Assembly: GCA_905116865.2 (NCBI GenBank)
Contig: CAJHNH020000502.1
Location: forward strand, 537,980 to 601,979
Source: Candidula unifasciata
Taxonomy: Eukaryota > Mollusca > Gastropoda > Stylommatophora > Geomitridae
DNA length: 64,000 nt
Reading direction: 5' to 3'
This document shows positions 1 to 12,300 of this stretch, in pieces; the stretch's first letter is position 1, and every line of letters starts with the position of its first letter. Position numbers and translations under genes: made by a program. The notes below the pieces were generated by a model. That model ran no database searches. It saw nothing but the letters and a program-made list of their open reading frames with translations, and was not told the DNA's origin.

Positions 1-177
1 TGTTTGACTTGTCTCTGTCCTATCCTTTTCAATTTCTTATGTTTGTTCTCTTAACTATGATATTCTAACACATTGGTGGCTATTTCTGACTGAATGTATG
101 TAAAGTCCGTTTTCAGAATTTTTTGTAAACGACATATTCTAATTTCTAAAATATGTGTTTTTCTAACGTTTATTTAG

Positions 178-352
178 GGCTGTCTTCCTGCGCCTAGCAA
201 GTGTATGGGTGCTGATTGTGTCACTGTATTATAGATTGCTTAATAAGACAAATAAACTACCATTTCCATGTCCAGAAGAAGGTATTTTAAATGCCACCAA
301 CATACGCTGTTGTGGTAACACTCTGTGGGCTACTGGTACAGAACCTGTTAAG
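178..352 (+). CDS. TMC exon (first in window)
   Basis: The exon follows a TTTAG acceptor at 173-177 and ends before the donor GTACGT at 353. It starts with one base that finishes a codon from the previous exon, then reads [18 protein letters not shown], a membrane segment. A Cys-containing extracellular-type loop follows (PFPCPEE, IRCCGN). The exon ends on a codon boundary. The reading frame runs on into the intron for 18 codons before a stop, so an open frame alone would misplace the end. Confidence 0.85.
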
Positions 353-3300
353 GTACGTTTTTTTTTTGTTTCTAGTACATTCTGTTTGTTGTGGGTTTAT
401 GGATAAAAAATAGTAATTCATATATATCTGTCATTTAATCAATACTTACTATAGCATCTGTTATTTGCTGTATTTTTAGTGTTATAATTACCTTATGCTT
501 GTTTCTTTATAAAAACAGCAGAAATTCTTTTAATTGAATAGTATTTGTATTGTGTTTTTTACCAGATGCCTTTTAGTGAAATATCTTTTTAATTTTTTTT
601 TAAATTCCTAATAACATCTTTTGAATGGGCTTTTGAATTGCTTATTCCAAAGATTCTTTCTTCTTTTGCCTTTTTGTCTCCCTCTGGAGATTGGCAACAA
701 CCAAATTTTGCCAAGCCCTGTGTAGTCTTGTTAAATATTGCAGCTAATATTTTCTAAAGGAAGAGGTAGCTGGACTCATGCCAGCCCTCTGTATGACATG
801 CGTGGTAGGTTCTTCTTCTTCTTCATATTATAAAAGTAAAAAAAAAAAGTAAAGATCTCTTTTCACACCTTTGGGCGTATGGGTATATGTGAAAAGTGCC
901 CATATTTTTACAGACCATCAGCACTAGATGGGTAATGTGTTCAGCATTATGCCAGCCATCTTTACTTCTCCAGGAAAGCTATCCTGGTACTGATTTTAAG
1001 CTGGGTCAACCTGCAATGCCCCATACCACAATAAAAATACACGCAGCCAGCAGTGCGTTTTGATAATGGTACGTTGGAATTACGAATCGGACTCGCTTCA
1101 TATTATAGCATTATTAATTGTTGCTACTCTTAGGATTCTGGTAAAACACTAGTAATTCTGTTTATTAACCAGGCCTTAGTTTAAGCTAAACTCAGTTTTC
1201 TGTTTTACACTTTTTTTCTGTGATTTCTGAATCTATTTTCACTCATGACCTATTTTGCACCAAATGAAATGTTTTGAGACTCACCTCACTCTAAAATTAA
1301 ACATATTGAATGATATGTAATCATTATTACTAATATCAAATTTACAAAAGCTGTGCAACTCCCAATCATTGTTTGCTATTCTTGCTTTGAGAAGCCATAC
1401 TCTTAACAAATAACATATGCAGTCTAACAGATATTTCTACATATTCATAAATAAAAAAAATAAAAAAATACAAAGCTAATTATAATTAGCTAGTCAGTGA
1501 AAAAATAAAAGCCCTAACATTGATTTAGATGTACTCCAGGGTTATACCTGCTGTTTTGACTGCACTATTTCAAATCTGTGCTACCCATATAATGTTACAT
1601 GCATATGCTGGGATTATGAAAGTATTTTTCCTTTGACAAAAATTTTTTTTATATTGACATTATCATTATTTCACATTCTACCGGAATATATCATCATGTA
1701 AATAAATTCTGCTGATAATGATCTTAACAGATCATCTTCTTTTTGAGTAAATTCATTCTGCCTTTTTTAGTGTTTATTATCTAACCATAAACTTTTTTTG
1801 TTTTTAAAGGTCATCTATTTTTCACTACTCAGCATTTTCATAGCCTTTCTTCTCTTGCAATTTTTAAGAATTCTTGTGTTTTAAAGATAAATTTGAGAGG
1901 ATCTACTTCATTGCACTGGATTTATCCCATATGGCTTGGTCTCTCGCTGCCTAATAGCTAGCCGTCTGCCAAGAACCTTGCACAAAGCACTCCATAGCTC
2001 TGACAATGATCCCCAGGTATCTCAGTAAAAATTGTACCTATGAACTGAATGGCACAGCCATGAAATGAATCCAAAAGCCTTCAGAGCGCAAGGCGAACAG
2101 CTTAACCACTTCACCACGGAGACCCTCTCTTGTGTTTTATTCATGTGCACATGGAGGCCTTTTGTTGTTCATTTATAAATGTTTGTTTTTCTGATAGTGC
2201 TGGGAAAATTATGTTGGCAAAGAGTTTTACAAGCTTGGAATCTTTGATTTTATTTCTGTAACCTTGGTTATCATCTTGATCAAAGCTCCTCGCAGGTAAC
2301 TTTTAAACATGCAAAAAGAATTGCTTTTATTGAGACATTACTAATGTATATATTTTTGTAAGCTTTTATTTTTTTAATTTACCCTTAACGTTAAAGCATT
2401 TATAACTCAAAAATGTACATTGTCGATCACCGAACAAGGCATGCAGTAATCCCCGACTACTGGAAATTAAATAAATAGTCCATGTTGCAAAGCCTCCAGA
2501 GAATCTTGTCCAGCCCCATCTATCTTAGAGCTTTACAGACACTCATAAGAAATTTATGAAAATGAAAAATCAGATAAAAATGACAGACCAGAGCATGACA
2601 GATAGAATCACACAAACAAGAATTTTCAGACTCAGAAAGGGATACTGTGATCTCAGAGTACATCTTCATCTGATGGGTCCCACTGACTTTGCTACATGCA
2701 AATCTGGTTCACAAAGCAAACCCCCACAGCATCTCTTATAAGATTTTCCTGATTTTTTTCAGGCAGTGTCTTAGACCTACTTTTACTGTCTAGGTTGTAG
2801 GTTCATTTGTGGAGCTGTTTTAGCACATGAGGCCGGCCTTGGTTGTACTTGACACTGGCCAGCCACAACTCTTAGCATGCACCACATTCTATCTCCACCT
2901 CCAGACCACACAAACATTGATGAGTCAGTGTTACCACTAAGGGCACATCATCACCCTCAGGGAGGGTTTCTATCCTCCTTCAGTCAGCAGTGGACTCTGG
3001 TAGCTGGAAAATACCTTTGTCTACTTTGATGAATGCATCCTCATCAGAGAATATCATGAGGGTTGTGGAGACAGCAGCTACAAAGATAGCCATTCACTTG
3101 GTCCTGTGAGGTTTCAATCTTGCTTGACTTTCTCAATCAACCATTCTAGATTAGTTATCATGTTTTTACCTATAGCTGGGTTATGCCCCACACTCTGTCA
3201 AAACAGTTAATCACAGAGTTATAGATACTCTTTTCTGTTCTTTCCCCTTCCCCAGTACTGAAATAATTACTTTAATTCATCATTTACTACTATAGAGTTC

Positions 3301-6300
3301 ACGAAACCACATAATCATAATGTGCCTTTGTGATAAATGGTGATGTTTTGTCATGTTACACATGATCACCACAATCACACATAAGGTCAGTGCTCTTTTT
3401 TCACCTCATCCGTGTGGCTGTTTTTCAGTTCACCTTCTAGATTTTTTTTTCCATTAGTCTTAGCCTTTTGTTACCAAATTTTCCAGATTATTTCTTATCA
3501 TAGCTGGTCCAAACAATATTTGTCTAATTTAATTTAACTAGTTTATGGTTTCATCTGTCTTAAGTAAAATCATTGCTTTTCTGGTCAACTTCAAGAAAGA
3601 ATTTGGCCATTGCTCTCTTTTTGGCAATGACCACACTGGTATTCATTTTATAATATATCTAGATCTAATGTTGAATTCCGTAAATATCCTTTTGGGTTTG
3701 CTCCATCAGATAACTACTTAAGTTTGAATTAAGATTTCCTCTACAGCTTTGATGTCACAATATTCTCATTTGTTCATATCTTACACATGTCTCCAGTTAT
3801 TTATGTTAATGCAGTATCCTGTTTCCTTGCTTCTTGCATGACATAGTGTAGTCTGTTCCACTCGATTTGCCACAACTACTGTTTCTACAATTACCTAATT
3901 CAAAGATCATGACAGAGAAGAAATCTGGCCCACAAAAGCAATCCTTCCAGAATAACTATGGGCAACTGGTTAATAGTTCAAGCACATGATCCTATATGTG
4001 ACCACCACTAAATGAAAAAAAAAAAAAAAAAAAAGACAGAACATTATGTCTTTGCATGGATGATGGATATCATAGCACAATAATTTAATGTTCTGCTAGT
4101 ATTTTGTAGCTTATCGCTTTGTTGTTTGACACTTATTTTTTCAGGGTAATTTATGAACACTTGAAAGGTAGATTTGGGATCATTGCAAAGATTGGCAGGT
4201 CAAAATTTGATCTACCTTTACAAGTTTTGGATATAGTGTATTCACAAACAGTGTGTTGGTAAGTTGCTGGATGACAGATACTGGATTCATTTTCTTTTTG
4301 ATTGCAACAAGAGTGTCCTTTTGAGTGACAGAACAGGCATTATAGTTTGTATTATGAACTGAAACATTAAACACTTCCTTAAATAGATATTCATCATATC
4401 TTGAACACATTTTCATTTTCACATAGTTTATGATATTTTGTTAATACATTCTGTGTTGACATATTCAATTGAATGTGTGTCTATCATTTGTTGAGCTCCA
4501 GGTGAATCAGATATTTGTTGCTCTGTCTTCAACAGATCACTGAGATGTTGCCCACAAACTCCCTGCATTATCTGCAGTTAATTGGCTTAATCAATTTTTT
4601 GTCTTTATATATGTTTCTTGTATGACTACTCACTCTTGTGTCTTATGTTATTTCATGTTTCAAAATAGTTGAAATGATACAGCCATTTATTTTTCTCAAA
4701 AACAAATCTTCAGTTGTAAATGTTATTTCATGTCTAACATATGCCAATGAAAGTTGGAAAACCATTAAAGTCATGGAATTAAATACATATTTGAAATGAA
4801 TATTTCTGAGGAAATTTAGGACATTCAAATGAAGTGAGTTTATTTAACAAGTAACGAAAGAAAGGGCAATATCAAAATAGTGATTGGTGACCTGACTGCT
4901 AAGACTGAATCAGATAATTCAAGTTATGAAGAGATTCTGAGAATACATTGACTAGGGTTGATTAGTGATTTTTGATTAGTAAGGTTAATCATCACAGCAC
5001 TCCTGACAGATCCATAGGTGCTTCGATCTCCTGAAAAGCTCCACAAGTGTAAAACGACTGATGACTCCTGTTCTGTGTTGATTAATTAAACCTCTTGTCC
5101 CCTTGGTGAAATGTTCATTTCTCACTGCTCCAGGCTGCACCCCCATGTCCATCAGCATAGACTGGGATATGGAGTTATGCTCTTTGCTCGTTGTCAGGAT
5201 AAGTGATAACATTACTTCTGTCCAGTACTGGACCAGCCATAACAACCGCAGTGTCAGCAAGATAATTTGCACACTTGTTCCCTTTAATACCTGCATGACC
5301 TGGCACAAAGATTAAGGTTAGGGCAGCCATTTGCAAAGTGCTCAGTGTTGCAATCCATTCTTGTCTCATGAAACCAGCTTGGATTTGTTAAAGCATGTTC
5401 ATCGAGTTACTAAGTATGCACGCATGTGTGAACTCTTGAGTACCAAACCATGCTAATGCCCTTGTTACAGCCATACTTTACATTGTGAGGCTGCTATTTG
5501 TAAAAGCAAAGGTGCCATTCATCTCCTTGAGGGTTTTCCCCCTTGAGCTTACTGTGAATGCCCATGCACTTTGCTTGCCCCGAATTACTGATCCATCTGT
5601 GTAAACTACATCACCTTCATTTGTGTTTTTGTCAATCAGTGTTGTGACTAAATTGTCCACACTGCCAGGAATTTTATCTCTACAACTTCCATCAAGTGTT
5701 AAGTGGTCTGTAATGTTAATGTTTGGAGCAGGAGGCATGGGTATCCATTCAATTCCAAAATTAACGACCATAATGTCATGATGGCCAGTGCATATTCAGT
5801 GGTGGAGCATATTCAGTGGTGGAGAGAACTAATCCATGATATAACATTACAAGTAGCTGTTGCTCAAAGCTTGCAGCTCCCATAAATATTATTTTGGAGA
5901 GACCTTTCTTGGCTTTGGTTAAAATGTGGTCTACTTTTTTTTAAATGCTAAGCATTTGTCAAATGTTATACCTAAGGAATTTCATGGAATCAGATTTCTC
6001 AACATCAGCGCCATCTGTATTGGTGTCTTGGAAGGGTGATTATTTAACTCTTTGAGTCCAAATTGGTTTAGCATCACACACAAAAGGGGTGGAAAAGAGA
6101 GACATAAAATCAGGCATCATGTGTTAATTGGGCTTCGAGGCTGGAACCCATGAACCTTTGATGCATTCCTAGGGACTCAGAGAGTTAACAAGAACTGTGA
6201 CTGTCCCTTTTGACTAGGGGTTTGAATGTAAATGGTGAAATATTCACAAATTTTTTTTTCAAGGAAACAGTATGTTATTGGCAGAAGCATTGTCCCACTC

Positions 6301-9300
6301 AAAATAATACTCCATGCAACATTAGAATCACCATACCATAAGATGATCAACCATATTATCATATCTAAATGAAGTAACAAATTTAGATCTGTATCCCTGT
6401 ACTGTCGGCTCTGTGGCTAAGTCAATGCAAACGCTTCGTAATGCCGGGGTGCCAGGCTCCATCCCAGCTGCGGGCCATTCGCCTTGCGTTGGTTTCAACA
6501 GTGGTATCAGGGGGCCGACCGTCCAGAAAGCAATGGCAAACTCTGGACGTAAATTTGCCTAGAGAAACCACACAACAGCCAGGGGCTGCTGGGGTTGGTT
6601 CTGCAACGTCCTGTAAAGGATACGCCACTAACCTTTATCCCTGTACTGGAATGTATTTTGTGAAGGGTCCTTGGTAACAAGGAACAGAAACACAAGGCAT
6701 AGATAACATCTTAAACTCTTTAAACTTTAAAGAAAGGAAAGGCATAAAGACAAAGAAAATGAGAATAAACCACCCAAACAGTAATCCTATTTTTTTTAAA
6801 TGATATCCCACTGAAAGATGTAGAATAATTCACTTGTCTGGGCATTAATGAAGATAAAGATGGGGGAACTGATAGAGAAATCAAACTAATTCTAAATTTA
6901 CAATATTTAACTCTTATGTGCAATCAGTACTGCAGTATGCAGCAGAAACATAGAGAACAACTAAAATAATTACAAAAAACTACAAACATTCATTAACTGG
7001 TGCTTGCACAGAACAGGGGGAGGTAAATGGTATAATAGAATCACTGATGTGGCGATTTGGAAGAGAACTAAACAAATTCCAGTAAATCAAGAAGTGCATT
7101 GGAATGGACTTGAAGAAAACTTGAGAACAATATAACTAGAAGGACTGAGCACTGGAACTGACAGAAGCATATAAATCAAGGCAGACCCCCACACCCACAA
7201 TAAAGGAGGAATGGTACTAGAGAGTGAGGTTGAACAGATAGGGAGGATATGGGGTGAGCTGCATGCAATTGCAATGGACAGGATGACTTGGCGTGTGCTG
7301 GTTGAGGGTCTATGCTCCCTTATGCTATAAAGAGCTGCAGAAGAATTCACTTAGGCAGTCATATTAGAGAAATGCATGGACAAACAATAGTGTTAGCATT
7401 TACAAGAAAAAACATATGACAGTACTCATTCTGGTAGAGAGAAAACACAGTACAGGCACAAGTGGTTGTGAAAGGGAATCAATAAGTGTACTACAAAAAC
7501 AAAGATGTCCAAGAACAAATTGTATGATGAATATTTATTAATAAAGGCTAGAGGTACTGGATTAGACTGCAAATGCAAAGTTGTATTATATTAATATTAG
7601 AAGTAATTGCAAAAATAAATAATCATCAGTCAGCAAGTTCTTGTCAAAACATTGCTTTATCACAACACACCTGAAAGTCTCTCTTTATCTAGCCAGCTCT
7701 CCAGCCCTATGTGCTTTCACAGCTAATGCATCTTAGTTTATGGTATCCACATTTGCAGAAGTGGGCCTCTGCCTTATTCTCCTGAAACTGTACTCTCCAT
7801 CACTGTTTTGTTTTGGCCACCGTGGCAGCTATTTCTTCTCAATGTTAGAATCATGTAAGATGTCAGTGTTTTTTTTTATTTGGTCCATGGAATCCTATTA
7901 AATTTTCTTACCATTCAAATGCTCTGAATTTGTTCTTCAGTGATTGAATAAGAGCCCATGACACATTTATAAGTTGCCACAAGAAAGACAACCGCTCTCA
8001 TAGTGTTTATTTAAACTCATAGGCAGTTGCTGTGCCATATGTTCTTCTATCTGTTTAATTTCAACATGATAACAAACGTTTTTGTTTTTGTTTTTTTAAT
8101 TTGCCATAGTTGCTCACTGCTGAGCCTAGATATTCAAAAACAGTGACATTGTTGATTTCTTGTTATATATTTTAATATGTAGTTGATAGGCTGTATATTG
8201 TGGAAACTATTTTCAAACAAATTTAGTCTGTGCATTATTTCTAGTTTGCATCCTATAAAGTGCTCCAACATAAGAATTACAGTTATGTTCCATGTTTAAT
8301 TCATTAAGTTAAATATTAAAAAAAGAGGAACGCTCATATATTTTTAATTAAATTTTGTCTGCAATAACTTGACTGAAAGCTTTGTTATGAAATCATAATG
8401 TCATTTTATGTCACAGTTCCGGTAAAAATGGACGCTAGGCACGGCCACTATTTTGAGCCGTTGCAAGTTTTTGCTTCTACCAGACAGTGGCTGTTGCATT
8501 TTTGCTCCATTTGTAGACTGAAAGGATATAGTTTCATCGCCCAGCTTTTGAGTTGAGTGCATGGCGTGACACTGTGAGCTACTGATTTCATTAGGAATGT
8601 TTTTCGACTAACCAATGTGGTGGTGTGAATTGTAAATTCAGAAAATGGCGCGCTGCCTGTTGTCTTAATATTGGTGGTGCCATTATGTGATTAAAGTTGA
8701 TCGCATATGCAACTGCTTATCTTTTGGTAACTTCTGCTACCATCCATGATGAACTGAATTTCTAATGTCTGACTGTTTATGTTAGCACTTCTGATGGCTG
8801 CTGTATGCTTTTATTGCGTGTGGATACTAGTGCATATGCTGAGACAGCAGTCTGTCAATTTTTCCACAAGGGACTGTGATAAATATTCTGTGTGTTTTTC
8901 TTTGGCACAGGAGGGGAGCAACTATGGGGTGACCCGTTTGCTATAAAGCTGAAACTAAGATTACCAGATTACCAGATGTCACAGTTAACTGAATGAAAGA
9001 AAATTAGAATGTTATCGTATTTTTATATATGACATTAGCTAATCTTGAGTGGTCACAGCAGATGAAGAAATGTGCATTCCTTTTAAGATCCTATAAACAA
9101 GATATACTAATATCAGAGATACATACATGTTTGATGAATTACTTTTGAAAATATTGCTAGGGATTCATATTATTTTAAAAGCATTTACATATGTATTTAA
9201 ATATATATTTCTGGGTCTCACATACTTCTTACATCTGTGCAGCCATGAAAAAACTAATAAACTTTTTAAAATCACATGATCAGTTTAGTAGAAAATACGT

Positions 9301-12300
9301 TTTGTTGAATAGTTAACTATCATGCTGTTTTGTCTTTTCATTTTTTCAACAGGATGGGAATGTTTTTTGTGCCTCTTCTTCCTGCGATAACTTTTGTCAA
9401 AGTTTTTTGCTTCTTTTTTGTGAAAAAGGTAGAGTATATAATGTATAACACATGAACAGTGCTGTGTTGATTGATTATCTTTTTTAAATGACTTCAGTGG
9501 CCAAGTGTGGCCTTTTTTAGGTATAATTTCCAAGAAATAAGAAAATGCTATATTCATATGTATGAACACATTTTTTCAGGTCACATGGCCATAAGTTGCA
9601 GCATGTGACAATTAACACTATCAGACTTGTGTTGATTAATAATTTATTTGAATCTAATCTCTGGTTACATCCCATTTCACTGTCAGCTCTTTTAGCTGCA
9701 GACAAGAAGCAGAAAAGGGTCACAGACTAAAAAGAGGAATGTCTTGGATGGCGCAAGAAGATGCAATTAGACATGTGCACATTCTTAACAGTACTGGAGA
9801 AGGAGAGAAGTGGGTCAGAGCGGCTGAGCAGCAATCAGACTTATATATGGGTAATCATGTTGGACTGAGAGTACAGGGACTGGTGAGCAGGCTCAGCAGA
9901 ATCAGAAATTAAACAACTGATTCATAATTGCTACCCAAGTGATGTGATTGTGTATCTACACAGATGGCTCTGAGACAGAAGAAATGCATAGGGGTTTATA
10001 GCAAAAGCGAATGGAAGACCCTTACAGCAACAGAACCTGGCTTATGATACCACAACACCAGGTTTGGGAATGGAGGTGACAGTATTTAATTTAGCTTTCT
10101 GCTGACTTGAAAACCAGATGCACATGTGATTTTAACCTACTGCAGATCAAATTTCATCAACTGTGGCTTGATTTTTCTAGGTCTTATAGACGGCTAGGAT
10201 TATTCATTTCTTCTACAATTTATTCCCTTAGCAGCAACCAGCATGCACCAAGCTTTCCTATACTTTACCATCTGATACAGCTCACTTGGTATCATCTACT
10301 CACTTTCTTATTCACCGTTCTCTTCTTATATTGTTTGGGTCTTTGTTTTTATTTCATTGGTCCTGTTGCTTCAAGAACAAAGGAACTTATACATTTTACT
10401 ATTACCAGATTTTATAAGTGTGTTTCCTAACCAGCACCAGCATTTTTTCCTGACCTTATTATTCCCTGGAATTTGTTTAGCTGTCTCCAAATTCCTCACT
10501 TTAATGATTTTGTCTTCCATTTAATTGTTTCTATCATTTTTAGACACCTGTTAATACATATTAGGTGTTTCACTTGGGGTGGAACCCACTATTTTATTCG
10601 TAACTCGGACACTAATTCAGATAGGGCAATGACATTTTGAGTTGACTTAACCTCAGTAAATGCAAAGTCAGATAACATCAAAATGAACAATAGAGGCCTT
10701 GAAAGCAAACATCAGTGCAGCCATCCAAGCAATGACACCTGATGTACTGAGACAGACTTTCCACAGTATGAAACACTGCATGTGTTCCTAGGCCACAAAC
10801 ATCCTTTTACTACATCATCTCTTTTATAATCATATTTTTAACTGAAGAATGTCAACACCGTATGGTAATGAACATACCCAAGAAGATTTAAGTATGAATA
10901 TGCACACTCAGCATCACCAGGACAATCCAAGGTTAGTAGACAACCTAGTTAAACTACAAGCACTGTATTACAAGGATGTTATTAACTATCTTTGCACAAA
11001 AGTAGAAGCTACATTGGAATAGACAAGTCTTGCATGCTACCATTTTTACAACAAAAGTCATGTCATCCAGTAAAACAAATTGAAGAAGTTTGTAAGCCTT
11101 GAAATTGTTTCAGAAACTTTTTCTGTTTTTGTTTCAGTCCTTGAATAATTCCACTATAATTCATTTCTTCATGAAATTAGATAACATTTTGTCTGGTATT
11201 TAAAAACACAGATAGTGCTCTGATAGTAGTTACTGATTATAATTGACAAAATGTTATCAGTAGTATGTTGTTCTGAGAACATCTTATGCAATACAGTCTT
11301 GCTACATAGATTGACTGTTGAATTCTGGACACTTAAAAACAAACCAAACAATGTCAGAACTTTAGAGATGTTGTTTTACAGAAGAATGCTTACAATTCCT
11401 TGGACAGCTAATAGAGGCTATCCTCAGAATAATGGTCATAAATTAAAGAGGCTAAGAAAATATCCTAACAGGGCCTCAGTTATGTGTAAACTGCTGACGT
11501 CTTTTCGGCGAATATGCTGTATACCGCAGGAAGCACCCCTCTGAATAACGGTCCCAAAAAATCGAGGTTGTCAACATACGCTAATAGGGCATCAATGATA
11601 TGTAAATTATGATTTATTTCCGGCAGCTGTGACAGGCAGATCATCAACTGCGACACTGGGTGCTAGGTTTAACTTCTCCCCTGGGTCTTAGGTTTAACTT
11701 CTCCTCTGGGTCCTAGCTTTAACTTCTCCCCTGGGTCTTAGGTTTAACTTCTCCTCTGGGTCCTAGCTTTAAGATCTTCTCTGGGTCCTAGGTTTAACTT
11801 CTCCCCTTCGTCCTAGGTTTAACTATTCCCCTGGGTCCTAGGTTTAACTTCTCTGTTGGGTCCTAGGTTCAACTTCTCCCTTGGGTCCAGGGTTTAACTT
11901 TACCCCTGGGTCCTAGGTTTAACTTTCCCCCTGGGTCCTAGGTTTAACTTCTTCCCTGGGTCCTAGGTTTAACTTCTCCTCTGGGTCCTAGGTTTAACTT
12001 CTTCCCTGAGTCCTATGTTTAACTTCTCCCCTCAGTCCTAGGTTTAGGCATAGGGCAAGGAGTAGTGCAATTATGACACCGCCACCAGAATATGTCACAG
12101 TTGTCCAACCGCTACACTAACGATTGAAGAGTTATGGGCAGAACTTACGCGGACGCGACATTATCAAGGTGGCACTAGTCATGCATTGTTTACTGCATAT
12201 TTAGCTGAGTTTCACTGGCGGCACAGTCACAAACATTGGGGCCCTGTTGGGGTATTTACTTAGCCTGAATAATTTAGGACCGTTATTCAAAATTGAGCCT

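Noticed and set aside
8400..8900. G+C-richer patch in a TMC intron as an exon or element
   Set aside because: No open frame with splice sites and no inverted or direct repeat at its edges.
11658..12048. CRISPR-like array
   Set aside because: Units are contiguous 24-mers with no unique spacers, and the DNA is animal.
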